Assembly: GCF_014287585.1 (NCBI RefSeq) | Contig: NZ_JACOOJ010000033.1 | Coordinates: 1 to 64,000 of the forward strand | Direction: 5' to 3' | Length of the DNA: 64,000 nt | Source of the DNA: Parabacteroides hominis | GTDB taxonomy: Bacteria > Bacteroidota > Bacteroidia > Bacteroidales > Tannerellaceae | Made by a program: the position numbers and the translations under genes | Shown: one piece after another, positions 46,673 through 56,021 of the stretch | Layout: each line of letters opens with the position of its first letter | Numbering within the stretch: the stretch's first letter is position 1 | Notes under the pieces: model-generated | What the model was told of the DNA's origin: nothing | The model's input: the letters and a program-made list of their open reading frames with translations, nothing else | The model's database searches: none

Positions 46673-48073
46673 TCATTTCCCGATGCAAAACCTCTCAAAT
46701 ATATTCCCCAACACCTGGTCTGTCGTGACCTCTCCGACGATATCTGAGAGGTGGAAGATGCATTCTCTTAGGTCTTGGGAGATGAAATCACCGGAAAGGT
46801 TGGCGGATAAGCCTTCCTGGACGCGGTGGATGGACTCGAGGGCGTGGGTCAGGGCTTCGTAGTGGCGGATGTTGGTGACGATGATGTCGTTTTGGGATAA
46901 AGAAGGGATATGGGCGGCTTGGATCAGAAGATCTTGCAACTCGTCGATATGCTCTCTTTTCTTGGCCGAGATGAAGATGGATTTTACGTTTTCGGGAAGA
47001 GACGCAACGTTGCGTCTCACAGAGATGACATCGGATGTGCCGGTGAGCAGGTCGGCTTTGTTGAAAACGAGGATTAGCTGCTTCCCTTCTGAGCGGGGCA
47101 GTATCTTTTCGGATAATTGGGCGATCTGCAAGGATGCATCGGCGGCATCTATCATCCAGAGGACAATGTTTGCCTGGTCGAGTTTTTGGAAGGTTCGTTC
47201 GATACCGATACTTTCGATCACATCATGCGTTTCGCGGATGCCGGCGGTGTCGATGAAACGGAAAGTGATTCCTCCGATGTTAATCGTGTCTTCAATGACG
47301 TCACGAGTCGTGCCGTGGATATCGCTGACAATCGCTTTGTCCTCATTCAGTAAGACATTCAGCAGAGTCGATTTTCCGGCATTCGTCTCACCTATGATCG
47401 CAACCGGAATGCCATTCTTGATCGCGTTTCCTACACTGAAAGAGTTGGCCAGGCGTGATATGACCGTTTCGATATGGGCCGCCAACGTGCTAAGTTCACT
47501 ACGGTCGGCGAACTCCAATTCCTCATGGTCGCTGAAATCCAGTTCCAGTTCCATCAAAGAAGTGATATGCAGAAGTTGTTCGCGCAAGTTCCTTAGTTCA
47601 TGGCTGAAACCACCGCGCATCTGGTTTAATGCCAAACGGTGCTGGCCGGCTGAGGTCGAGGCGATCAAGTCGGCAACCGCCTCGGCTTGGCTCAAGTCCA
47701 TCTTGCCGTTCATGAAGGCGCGTTGCGTATATTCGCCGGGGAGGGCGGATCGGCAACCGCTTTCAATCAAAAGCTGCATGATCTGTTGCTGGACGTAGAC
47801 GGAACCGTGGCAGGTGATCTCTACCGTATCTTCGCCGGTAAAAGAGTGAGGTGCACGGAAAAGGGCGACCAACACCTCGTCTATGAGTTCTTCACCACGC
47901 CTGATACTACCGTAACGCAATGTATAGGCCTTCTGTGACAACAGGTCTTTCCCTGCAGTACTCGGTACGAATATCGTGTTGCAGATTGCGATTGCTTTCG
48001 GTCCGGAAACGCGGATGACGGCAATCCCCCCGGCTCCGGGGGCTGTTGATACGGCGCAGATAGTATCTTCCAT
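46673..48073 (-). CDS. mnmE: tRNA uridine-5-carboxymethylaminomethyl modification GTPase
   Basis: A 466-aa GTPase that, with MnmG, modifies U34 of certain tRNAs. The N-terminal folate-binding domain starts IAVIRVSGP; the inserted G domain has GETNAGKST (about residues 226-234), the switch II HGTTRD, and NKAD; the protein ends in the conserved FCIGK with the catalytic Cys. Its 3' end faces the integrated element. The DUF362 gene lies four bases upstream on the same strand. Confidence 0.95.
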   Translation of the reverse strand: MEDTICAVSTAPGAGGIAVIRVSGPKAIAICNTIFVPSTAGKDLLSQKAYTLRYGSIRRGEELIDEVLVALFRAPHSFTGEDTVEITCHGSVYVQQQIMQLLIESGCRSALPGEYTQRAFMNGKMDLSQAEAVADLIASTSAGQHRLALNQMRGGFSHELRNLREQLLHITSLMELELDFSDHEELEFADRSELSTLAAHIETVISRLANSFSVGNAIKNGIPVAIIGETNAGKSTLLNVLLNEDKAIVSDIHGTTRDVIEDTINIGGITFRFIDTAGIRETHDVIESIGIERTFQKLDQANIVLWMIDAADASLQIAQLSEKILPRSEGKQLILVFNKADLLTGTSDVISVRRNVASLPENVKSIFISAKKREHIDELQDLLIQAAHIPSLSQNDIIVTNIRHYEALTHALESIHRVQEGLSANLSGDFISQDLRECIFHLSDIVGEVTTDQVLGNIFERFCIGK

Positions 48074-48077
48074 TAGT

Positions 48078-49199
48078 CTATACGGTTATTAATTCATATT
48101 TCTGTGTTCCGAGGCCGATCTTTTCAGCATGTTCCAACCCTGCCTGCCAGTTTGTATCGGGGTGCATGATATGGAATTTGTCGCAACCTTCCAGGTGCTC
48201 GTGATGGGGAGAGTCGGAAAGGCGATTGCCTGTCTCCAGGATCGGAGCTTTGATCACCATATCGGCACAAGCCTTGTCTAATGCGACCGGGTCAAAAGAG
48301 GCGGCGATACCCAAATCAGGCACAATCGCCGCATCATTATGGTTCCAGCAATCACATTCAGGCGAGACATTCATGATAAAACTGATATGGAAATTCGGTT
48401 TGCCCGACAAGACAGCTTTGGAATATTCGGCAATCTTATAGTTCAAACGTTCTGACGTGTCGCCTTCCCCCATGACGGCTCCGTCGTATTGGCAAAGAGC
48501 GACGCACTGGCCGCAACCGACACACTTAGCGTAGTCGATTTCCGCTTTACGCGAAGCGTTCAAATGAATGGCATCGTGGCGGCAATGCTTGACGCATATA
48601 TTGCAACCTTTGCAACTTTCGATGTCGATTCGGGGTTGCGATGCCGAGTGAAGTTCGAGTTTTCCACCCACACTGGCACATCCCATGCCGAGGTTCTTCA
48701 AAGCGCCGCCGAATCCGGTCTGCTCGTGTCCTTTGAAATGGTTCATGGTAATGACAATGTCTGCATCTGCAATGGCGGAACCGATTTTAGGAGCTTTGCA
48801 ATATTCACCGTCGATTTCGATTTCACGGTATTCGGTCCCTTTCAGGCCGTCGGCGATAATCACATCGCATTTGGCGGAAATAGGGTTGAAACCGTTTTCC
48901 ATTGCACTCTCCAAATGATCTACAGCATTGGCGCGGCGACCTGAATACAAGGTGTTGCAATCCGTCAGGAAAGGCTTTGCCCCTAAGCCGCGAAGCAACG
49001 TAGCTATTCGGGCAGCATAGTTCGGACGAATATAAGCCAGGTTGCCCGGTTCGCCGAAATGGATCTTAATCGCTACAAACTGATTTTGGAAATCAATGTT
49101 TGTTATGCCCGCACGTTTTACAAGACGTTCCATCTTGTCCAGCAGGTTGCTGGATGGGGTCGTACGGAGATTGGTAAAGTAAACTTTAGACGTTTCCAT
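48078..49199 (-). CDS. DUF362 protein with two 4Fe-4S clusters
   Basis: A 373-aa protein. The DUF362 domain (about 1-180) has KIHFGEPGN and NHFKGHEQTGFGGALKNLGMG (two pieces). A bacterial ferredoxin domain follows with CKGCNICVKHC (about 194-204) and CVGCGQCVALC (about 223-233). Both 4Fe-4S motifs are complete. The protein is probably a cytosolic electron-transfer protein of unknown partner. A -7 promoter element reads TACCTTTG on the minus strand at 49223-49230. It is followed closely by mnmE. Confidence 0.85.
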   Translation of the reverse strand: METSKVYFTNLRTTPSSNLLDKMERLVKRAGITNIDFQNQFVAIKIHFGEPGNLAYIRPNYAARIATLLRGLGAKPFLTDCNTLYSGRRANAVDHLESAMENGFNPISAKCDVIIADGLKGTEYREIEIDGEYCKAPKIGSAIADADIVITMNHFKGHEQTGFGGALKNLGMGCASVGGKLELHSASQPRIDIESCKGCNICVKHCRHDAIHLNASRKAEIDYAKCVGCGQCVALCQYDGAVMGEGDTSERLNYKIAEYSKAVLSGKPNFHISFIMNVSPECDCWNHNDAAIVPDLGIAASFDPVALDKACADMVIKAPILETGNRLSDSPHHEHLEGCDKFHIMHPDTNWQAGLEHAEKIGLGTQKYELITV

Positions 49200-49312
49200 T
49201 TGTTTATTGGTTTTTATGTGGACAAAGGTACGAAAAAAACTATTCTTCCTGCGAGTTGTTGGTTTTGTAGATTGGCTTTTATATAGTATTTTTGTGTCAA
49301 ATCAGTTAAATT

Positions 49313-50503
49313 ATGGACATGTTTCGGTTAAACCATGAGCAATTACTTAAAGGCGTAAATCTGAGTTTCCAACGTTACTTATCCCGGCAGGTCAAGTGGG
49401 ACAGGAGATTGATCGGTATCTTTGGTGCGAAAGGTGTGGGAAAAACTATGCTTTTGTTGCAACATATCAAATCAGCTTATGGCGATTCTCATGAAGCCCT
49501 GTATTTGCCGCTCGATAATATATGGTTTCAGGAACGGCGTATGTTGTCCGAAACGGTCAAGCAATTCTATGAAAAGGGGGGCAGACATCTTTTTCTGGAT
49601 AATGTCCATCGGTATGGAAGCTGGACACAGGCGATAGAGCGTTTGCAAGAGAATTATCCTGATATGCAGATTGTGTTTGCCGCACCTTTGCTGGTCGAAG
49701 GTGAAACGATGGAGCCGTCTTTTGGTGAGAAAGGCGATTGGTATACGTTGCATACCATGTCGTTCCGTGAATATTTGTCCTATGAAGGTGCGCTGGATCT
49801 CAAACCGGTCCCGTTGGACGAGCTTTTGCTTAACCATGCGGAAGTGACGCAACAGGTGATGGACGAAATAAACGTAGTCCCCATTTTCCGGAATTATCTG
49901 GAACATGGTTGCTATCCTTTCTATTGGGAAGATCCGGATGCCTTCAATTTCCGTTTGCAGGATTTGGTACGGGATTCGGTCGATGTGGACCTGCCTGCCA
50001 TTCGCCAGATGAACAATGCCATGTTCCGGAAGATGAAACAATTGCTGATTCAGCTTGCTAAAGAGGCTCCGGAATTTCCCCGCATGCAAACGTTGACATC
50101 CAAGTACGAGATGGATAACACGCAGATGCACAAGTTACTGGATTATGTAAAAGAGATAGGAGCGCTCCGCTTTTTACAGGTCAGGAAAGAAGACGGCGGA
50201 CTGGCCCGTTCGTATCGTTCTTTTCTGGCGAACACGAATCTGATGGCAAGCCTTTTCCGGGAGATGGAGCGGATTTACTTGGGCGAGACATTCTTTGTCG
50301 ATCAGATGTCTAATTGCGGGACGGTAGAACTTTTGCATAATGGAGATTATCGTGTGAATGAAAAATACACGTTCGTGATCGGTGATCCGCTGATGGACTA
50401 TGAACGTATCAAGAATGTGGAAAATACGTTTGCCGCCATACACGGACAGCCTAAGAGCGTAGGAAACAAGATGCCTATCTGGGCGCTTGGCCTTTGTTAT
50501 TGA
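49313..50503 (+). CDS. AAA ATPase related to the DUF4143 family
   Basis: A 396-aa protein. Walker A is GAKGVGKTM (about residues 38-46); Walker B is HLFLDNVHR (about 92-100), with Asn in place of the usual Glu next to the Asp. FAAPLLV and FREYLSYEG follow the layout of ATPases with a C-terminal winged-helix and DUF4143 part. Unlike the relative at 19430, I see no E-x-K nuclease core. Promoter element TATTTTTG at 49287-49294. Role unknown. Confidence 0.75.
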   Translation: MDMFRLNHEQLLKGVNLSFQRYLSRQVKWDRRLIGIFGAKGVGKTMLLLQHIKSAYGDSHEALYLPLDNIWFQERRMLSETVKQFYEKGGRHLFLDNVHRYGSWTQAIERLQENYPDMQIVFAAPLLVEGETMEPSFGEKGDWYTLHTMSFREYLSYEGALDLKPVPLDELLLNHAEVTQQVMDEINVVPIFRNYLEHGCYPFYWEDPDAFNFRLQDLVRDSVDVDLPAIRQMNNAMFRKMKQLLIQLAKEAPEFPRMQTLTSKYEMDNTQMHKLLDYVKEIGALRFLQVRKEDGGLARSYRSFLANTNLMASLFREMERIYLGETFFVDQMSNCGTVELLHNGDYRVNEKYTFVIGDPLMDYERIKNVENTFAAIHGQPKSVGNKMPIWALGLCY

Positions 50504-50535
50504 TAGATTTTGTCGTAAAACTAAATATGTGAGTT

Positions 50536-51279
50536 ATGTTGGAGAATATGAAAAACAGACGGACGATCCGTAAATATACTGCTCAGGACATTCCGGATGC
50601 CTTATTGAAAGAATTGCTGGAAGTTGCCGCCCGTGCATCAAATACGGGGAATATGCAGTTGTATAGCGTGGTTATTACCCGCGATAAGGCGAATAAGGAA
50701 AAGTTGGCTCCCGCCCATTTCAATCAGCCGATGATCACAACAGCCCCAGTCGTGATCACCTTCTGTGCCGATGCCAACCGTTTTGTGAAATGGGCGGAGC
50801 AGCGCGATGCCGTGGCTGGTTTCGACAATTTCCAGACTTTTATCGCTTCGACTATCGATGCGATGCTGTTTGCCCAGAGTTTCTGTACGGCGGCCGAAGA
50901 AAAAGAATTGGGAATCTGCTATTTGGGAACGACGGCCTATAATGCGGATAAGATTATCGACGCTTTGTCGCTTCCACGCCTGGTTGTCCCTATCGTGACG
51001 GTCACGGTCGGCTATCCCGACGGAATACCCGCCCAGGTGGAACGCCTGCCGCTCGGAGCGGTTATCCACCAGGAGGTTTATACGGATTATACGCCAGCCT
51101 CTATTGATGCGTTGTATCACGATAAAGAAGAATTGGAAGTAAATAAGCAATTCGTACGGGAGAATGATAAGGAAACATTAGCCCAAGTGTTTACGGATGT
51201 ACGTTATACAAAGGCCAACAATGAATATTTCTCCGACGTATTACTGAAAGTTTTGAAAGATCAGGGCTTTATGAAATAA
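50536..51279 (+). CDS. Nitroreductase-family flavoprotein
   Basis: A 247-aa FMN-dependent NAD(P)H oxidoreductase. NRRTIRKYTAQDIP (about residues 7-20) and ARASNTGNMQ carry the FMN phosphate and ring contacts. TIDAMLFAQSF and ELGICYLGT (about 128-136) complete the NfsA/FRP-like pattern. The natural substrate cannot be told. Its 3' end overlaps the converging rpiA gene by 11 bases. Confidence 0.85.
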   Translation: MLENMKNRRTIRKYTAQDIPDALLKELLEVAARASNTGNMQLYSVVITRDKANKEKLAPAHFNQPMITTAPVVITFCADANRFVKWAEQRDAVAGFDNFQTFIASTIDAMLFAQSFCTAAEEKELGICYLGTTAYNADKIIDALSLPRLVVPIVTVTVGYPDGIPAQVERLPLGAVIHQEVYTDYTPASIDALYHDKEELEVNKQFVRENDKETLAQVFTDVRYTKANNEYFSDVLLKVLKDQGFMK

Positions 51280-51964
51280 TCTGCACGTTGTAGTGTATGA
51301 ACAGCCCGCATTCGATAACCCCGGTGATCGATTTGATCGATTCTTCCAGGTTATTGGGGATATTATCGAACCAGGCATCGAGAATCAGGTTCCCGTTCTC
51401 CGTGATCACGGGACCGTCTTTCCCTTCGGCCATTCTTAATTTGATTTCTTTAGGATTATAAGCCCGGAGCACTTCTTCGACGTAGGTAAGTGCTTCGGGA
51501 AATATCTCTATGGGTATCGGGAAGCGAGATCCTAATTTGGTTACGATCTTGGACGGATCGGCAATAATGTAGGTGCGGGGACTGGAACTGATCAACAACT
51601 TTTCTTTGAACATCGCTCCTCCGCGCCCTTTAATCATATTATGTTCCGTGTCTATTTCGTCAGCCCCGTCGAATGTCCAGTCCGGTTTGTGTTCCCACAG
51701 GCTGGTGACAGGGATACCCAAACGGGCGCATGCCATACGGATTTCCTGCGAAGTCGGGATTGCGCGGATATGCAATTGTTCGTTTTCCACCCGTCCGGCG
51801 ATTTTCAATAAGGCCAGATAAGCAGTCGAGCCCGAACCTACCCCGATGATCTCTCCCTCTTTTACCATCGAGGAAATGATATCCGCCACTCTCTCTTTCT
51901 CTTCTCTGTTGGAGATGTTTTTTCCCCACTCTAAAGATGATAATATTGTCTTTCCCCATTCCAT
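51269..51964 (-). CDS. rpiA: Ribose-5-phosphate isomerase A
   Basis: A 231-aa enzyme interconverting ribose-5-phosphate and ribulose-5-phosphate. GVGSGSTAYLAL (about residues 39-50), FDGADEID (about 94-101, with the catalytic Asp pair) and KGRGGAMFKEKLL (about 107-119) are all present. The N-terminus carries an extra 17 residues with a repeated EWGK motif; a later start at a non-ATG codon is unlikely. It is the last gene of the minus-strand FloA operon and follows the nucleoside phosphorylase, whose product (ribose-1-phosphate) feeds the same pathway. Confidence 0.93.
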   Translation of the reverse strand: MEWGKTILSSLEWGKNISNREEKERVADIISSMVKEGEIIGVGSGSTAYLALLKIAGRVENEQLHIRAIPTSQEIRMACARLGIPVTSLWEHKPDWTFDGADEIDTEHNMIKGRGGAMFKEKLLISSSPRTYIIADPSKIVTKLGSRFPIPIEIFPEALTYVEEVLRAYNPKEIKLRMAEGKDGPVITENGNLILDAWFDNIPNNLEESIKSITGVIECGLFIHYNVQIIS

Positions 51965-52016
51965 GATTCGTATACCTTAATATATATAAAGAACAACCGG
52001 CAAGGGGCTTCGGTTC

Positions 52017-52880
52017 TCAGATCCGGTCTAATACCGTTTCGATCAGACCGGTCATGGAACCTTTGTATTCGGTATTCATGTCTTTGGCCACCCGTCCGGC
52101 AATGATGCAACACACGGTCATAGCACGATGTCCCATCAAGGCGGACAGTCCGGCGAGGGACGAACTTTCCATTTCAAAGTTGGTAATCCGACTACCGTTG
52201 AACTCGAAGGCTTCTATCTTCCGGTTCAACTCCGGATCGGCAAGTGGCAGGCGTAGCTGACGGCCTTGCGGACCGTAAAAACCGTTAGCCGCAATCGTTA
52301 CTCCCCGGATAATATCGTCTTGCGTGATCTGTTCGATCAGTGAAGGATCGGCTGAAACGACATAGGGTTGAATGCCGCTCAGCTTCCATTCCAATTGCCC
52401 TATCAGTTCCGATTCGAAAGCCCTGTCGCGCACCTTCTCGGAGCCGGCATAGAAATACAGGACTCCGTCGAACCCGACCGATTTCCCCGCCGCCACATAG
52501 GTCCCGACAGGAACGAACGGCTGCAATCCTCCTGAAGTGCCGACACGTACCATTGTCAGTTGCCGGAATTCCGGCTTGATGGTACGAGAGGCAAAATCGA
52601 TATTTGCCAGTGCGTCCAGTTCGTTCAGGACGATGTCGATATTATCCGTCCCGATGCCGTGTGAAAGCGTTGTGATGCGCTTTCCTTTATAAGTACCGGT
52701 GATGGTGTGAAATTCGCGGCTCGACACTTCGCATTCTTTCGTATCGAAGTAGGAGGCGACGGTATTTACACGATCGGGATCGCCGACCATGATAATCTTG
52801 TCGGCGAGCTGTTCCGGTTTCAGATGCAGGTGAAAGCAACTGCCATCGGGATTGATGATAAGTTCAGAAGGAGCGATCAT
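52017..52880 (-). CDS. Nucleoside phosphorylase (uridine phosphorylase-like)
   Basis: A 287-aa PNP/UDP family-1 enzyme. MVGDPDRV (phosphate binding, about residues 31-38), RVGTSGG (about 111-117) and FEMESSSLAGL (about 231-241, ribose-binding Met-Glu) are clear. It cleaves nucleosides with phosphate to base and ribose-1-phosphate. FGPQGR-type residues of uridine phosphorylase appear as FYGPQGRQL, supporting uridine preference. It starts four bases after floA's stop. Confidence 0.87.
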   Translation of the reverse strand: MIAPSELIINPDGSCFHLHLKPEQLADKIIMVGDPDRVNTVASYFDTKECEVSSREFHTITGTYKGKRITTLSHGIGTDNIDIVLNELDALANIDFASRTIKPEFRQLTMVRVGTSGGLQPFVPVGTYVAAGKSVGFDGVLYFYAGSEKVRDRAFESELIGQLEWKLSGIQPYVVSADPSLIEQITQDDIIRGVTIAANGFYGPQGRQLRLPLADPELNRKIEAFEFNGSRITNFEMESSSLAGLSALMGHRAMTVCCIIAGRVAKDMNTEYKGSMTGLIETVLDRI

Positions 52881-52884
52881 TGTC

Positions 52885-53877
52885 TTAGTCTTTTAATGGT
52901 TTCGAAGGCGCACTTGACGGTTTGGCGATTGCTTCGCGCATGCCAGTGTCTGCCTCGATATTCTTCATCTTATAATAATCCATGATACCCAAATTGCCAC
53001 TACGGAATGCCTCAGCCATAGCCTTGGGCACTTCGGCTTCGGCTTCGATAACCTTCGCACGGGCTTCCTGCGCTTTGGCTTTCATTTCCTGCTCGACGGC
53101 AACGGCCATGGCACGACGTTCTTCGGCTTTTGCCTGGGCGATATTCTTGTCGGCCTGAGCCTGGTCCATCTGGAGGAATGCGCCGATGTTCTTGCCTATG
53201 TCGATATCAGCAATGTCGATAGACAGGATTTCGAAAGCTGTTCCGGCATCCAGTCCTTTGCGGAGCACGAGTTTGGAGATAGAGTCAGGATTCTCCAGTA
53301 CGGTCTTATGATTTTCGGACGAACCGATAGAGGAAACGATACCTTCGCCGACACGGGCCAGAATTGTCTCTTCGCCGGCTCCTCCGACCAATTGCTTGAT
53401 ATTGGCACGAACCGTCACACGCGCTTTGGCGATTAGCTGGATACCATCTTTGGCAACGGCTGTAACAGGAGGCGTGTCGATGACTTTCGGGTTTACCGAC
53501 ATCTGTACGGCTTCGAATACGTCACGTCCTGCCAGGTCGATAGCGGTTGCCATCTGGAAAGGGAGGTCGATATTCGCTTTCGATGCGGAAACCAGGGCAT
53601 GGACAACCTTTTCGACATGTCCGCCTGCCAGGTAGTGCGCTTCCAGTTCGTCACGGGTCAACGTTTTCAGACCGGCTTTGTGGGCTTCGATCATGGCGCG
53701 AGTGATGATATAAGGCGGCACATTACGGATACGCATCAGGAAAAGCTGTATCAGTGAGATGTTGACACCTGAAACTTTTGCCGAGATCCACAGGAGGAAC
53801 GGCACATAATAAAAGAAAATTACCAGCAGCAATATCGCTGCTCCCAAAAGGGCAATAGGCACAAAGGTCATTTCCAT
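52885..53877 (-). CDS. floA: Flotillin-like membrane scaffold protein
   Basis: A 330-aa FloA/YqfA-type protein. One membrane hairpin (about residues 5-30) is followed by the SPFH-like domain and a helix rich in Ala/Glu/Lys (about 225-290, [20 protein letters not shown] in part), which forms the flotillin coiled coil. It organises membrane microdomains. The NfeD gene lies upstream, 51 bases away, the usual partner in bacteria. Confidence 0.92.
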   Translation of the reverse strand: MEMTFVPIALLGAAILLLVIFFYYVPFLLWISAKVSGVNISLIQLFLMRIRNVPPYIITRAMIEAHKAGLKTLTRDELEAHYLAGGHVEKVVHALVSASKANIDLPFQMATAIDLAGRDVFEAVQMSVNPKVIDTPPVTAVAKDGIQLIAKARVTVRANIKQLVGGAGEETILARVGEGIVSSIGSSENHKTVLENPDSISKLVLRKGLDAGTAFEILSIDIADIDIGKNIGAFLQMDQAQADKNIAQAKAEERRAMAVAVEQEMKAKAQEARAKVIEAEAEVPKAMAEAFRSGNLGIMDYYKMKNIEADTGMREAIAKPSSAPSKPLKD

Positions 53878-53928
53878 GTGAGTAGAATTACGATTTATGA
53901 ATTATGATTTATTTTTCTATTCTCAATT

Positions 53929-54405
53929 TTAATTTTTAATTCTTACGACTACATTGTAACCGTCGACACGTATAACTTCGACCGGTGTGTTTTCGTCAAT
54001 CAGCTCGTCCACCGATTTGGCCTCCACGGTAATCCCGTTAATACGAGCCTTCCCGATAGGGGCGAGGCGTGAAAGCGTCAAACCTTCGTCGCCCGGCACG
54101 ATTCCCAAGTCACGGCTGGACACCAGTTTGGAATCTATGTCGGTTTTCAAAGCCACCCGGTTGAAAGATTTGGAACGCAACAACCAGACGAAAGAGCCCA
54201 CGAACACAAGCAATGATACCGCCAACGTCACATTTCCCACCGGCGTACTGACCGAGTAGGCGTAGATCAAACCGCCGGCAGCAAAGAGGAATCCTCCGAC
54301 ACCGGCCACCGTAATACCCGGTAACATAAATATTTCCAGCAGGATGAGCACGATGGCTACAACCATAAGGAAAGCGATGATGAGCGTTTCGAATATCATA
54401 AACAC
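53929..54405 (-). CDS. NfeD-like membrane protein
   Basis: A 158-aa protein with membrane helices at about residues 5-25, 28-50 and 55-77, then an OB-fold (about 85-158; GKARINGITVEAKS, VEVIRVDGYNVVVR). It is the short NfeD form without the ClpP-like protease domain. NfeD partners flotillin, whose gene follows. It starts five bases after the TPR gene's stop. Confidence 0.88.
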   Translation of the reverse strand: MFMIFETLIIAFLMVVAIVLILLEIFMLPGITVAGVGGFLFAAGGLIYAYSVSTPVGNVTLAVSLLVFVGSFVWLLRSKSFNRVALKTDIDSKLVSSRDLGIVPGDEGLTLSRLAPIGKARINGITVEAKSVDELIDENTPVEVIRVDGYNVVVRIKN

Positions 54406-54410
54406 TTGTT

Positions 54411-55850
54411 TTATCGTTTGTTTTTCAGATAATTGATCTCAGCATTACGAGCTTTCTTTTCCAGTTCGCCGGGCTGTTCCAACAAAGCATTCAGTTGTTC
54501 TTCCGCTTGTAGGATGGTCGGCTTCAACTGCTCTTTGCGGGCCTTGTTGCCTTCGGCATAGGAAGTGCGCAGGCCGTCGAGTTTTTCATTCAGCTCTTTG
54601 ATCTGCTTGTTCAGGGCAACCACTTTTTCGTAGTAGCTCTTTGCTTCCGGGCTGTTGATCTCATCCAATTTGTAGTAGACGATATCATTGCCTATGATGA
54701 ATTCAAAATCCTTTTCGATCTTCTCTTCCCCATAGGGAATTTCCGTATGGGACAGGCGAATCAGGTCGGCATAATCGGAACCTTCCTTCCAGGAATCCCG
54801 GATGGAAGTGATCGCGGCACGGGTCCGTTTCATTTCGATGTCTTCGCTCTCCACCCGTTTGTGTTCCGGATTCGGGATGAAAAGATAGACGCAGGCTTTT
54901 CCTTCCGGCTGGAAACGATCGGAGACGAACCAACCCAATCCTTTCACTTCGTCGAAGACCATCATATAGTCGTTGTAGGGCGAATTGAAAGGCATACCCA
55001 ATTGTTCCGGCGCCAGATACGTGTCGGAATTGGTGTTGTAACGGGTGACGAAGAGGTCATAACCACCTATCGAACCGTTCCCTTTGGAGGAATAATAGAT
55101 TGTGGCGCCATCGGAAAGGACAAACGGATAGTTGTCGTCGTTGTTGCTGTTGATATTCATCGGCAACTGTTTTTCGTCTCCCCATTCGTCCATAAGCATG
55201 GACTGGCTGAAGAGGCAATAGCGGTCGTTGTCCGTCGAATGGGCATAATAAATCTTGTCGCCTTTCTGGTTCTTGTATACGGTCGAGTTCACTGGTTCGT
55301 TTGTCTGGAAGAAATCTTTGTAGGAATCGAGCGTGCCGCTTTCTTCGCTCAGGATATAAGCGGAAAGGAAATCGTCTTTGTCCACGACCAGGCTATCGAT
55401 GATCTGCACGTCTTCCACCTTTTCCATCATGCGTTGTGCATTGTTTGCCAGGTCGAGCTTGGCTTCGAACAATTGCGGGTCCTGTTTTTTCTTTGCCAGC
55501 AGGTTGATATATTCCTCCAACATTTCACCGGCTTCGTCGAAACGATAGGTCTTGTAGTAGACTTCGGACATATAGCGGTATGCTTCCTGCACTTTGCGCT
55601 TGACGGCTACTTTCAGATGCTTTTCCGCACCGACCAGATCGCCTGTTTCGTAGCAACAGACGCCATACCAATGATTATAGGAAGAGTTGCTTGGTGCTTG
55701 TTTGACCAGTTTTTCGAAGGCGGGCTTGGCTTCCGCATACTTGCCTTCATTGTATAATTTCTTTGCTTCGGCCAGACTTTGTGCATGCAGTCCGCCGCAG
55801 AGTAACGTAATTCCTATTGTGTAAAACAGTTTGTTAGATAACCAATTCAT
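54411..55850 (-). CDS. TPR and PD40-repeat periplasmic protein
   Basis: A 479-aa exported protein: signal peptide (about 1-23, cleavage after LHAQS), three TPR-like repeats (about 25-130; AKKLYNEGKYAEAKPAFEKL is typical) and a beta-propeller of PD40/WD40-like blades (DNYPFVLSDGATIYYSS, GGYDLFVTR). A charged coiled coil ends it (about 400-479). This resembles parts of OmpA-linked envelope proteins of Bacteroidetes, without the peptidoglycan-binding domain. First gene of the FloA operon. Confidence 0.8.
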   Translation of the reverse strand: MNWLSNKLFYTIGITLLCGGLHAQSLAEAKKLYNEGKYAEAKPAFEKLVKQAPSNSSYNHWYGVCCYETGDLVGAEKHLKVAVKRKVQEAYRYMSEVYYKTYRFDEAGEMLEEYINLLAKKKQDPQLFEAKLDLANNAQRMMEKVEDVQIIDSLVVDKDDFLSAYILSEESGTLDSYKDFFQTNEPVNSTVYKNQKGDKIYYAHSTDNDRYCLFSQSMLMDEWGDEKQLPMNINSNNDDNYPFVLSDGATIYYSSKGNGSIGGYDLFVTRYNTNSDTYLAPEQLGMPFNSPYNDYMMVFDEVKGLGWFVSDRFQPEGKACVYLFIPNPEHKRVESEDIEMKRTRAAITSIRDSWKEGSDYADLIRLSHTEIPYGEEKIEKDFEFIIGNDIVYYKLDEINSPEAKSYYEKVVALNKQIKELNEKLDGLRTSYAEGNKARKEQLKPTILQAEEQLNALLEQPGELEKKARNAEINYLKNKR

Positions 55851-55851
55851 C

Positions 55852-55918
55852 GATTTTAGATTTATGAATTATGATCTATGACTCGGATTTATGGTTTATA
55901 ATTCATAAATCTAAAATC
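55852..55918. repeat. AT-rich mirrored repeat before the TPR gene
   Basis: The 23-base arms 55852-55874 and 55896-55918 are complementary except for one base. The pattern of ATTTATGAATTATGA-like words also appears near 53895-53912, so these belong to a family of intergenic AT-rich repeats in this genome. Confidence 0.65.
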
Positions 55919-55927
55919 ATAAATCAT

Positions 55928-55935
55928 TACTTTTG
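55928..55935 (+). promoter_or_regulatory. -7 promoter element of the ttcA-like gene
   Basis: TACTTTTG matches TAnnTTTG, 87 bases upstream of the start codon. Confidence 0.55.
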
Positions 55936-56021
55936 TGTCCGATTACAAAAATAGGAATTAAAATCAAGAATCAAAACCCTTATTTTTTAATTCTTAATTT
56001 TTAATTCTTAATTAGTAAAGT

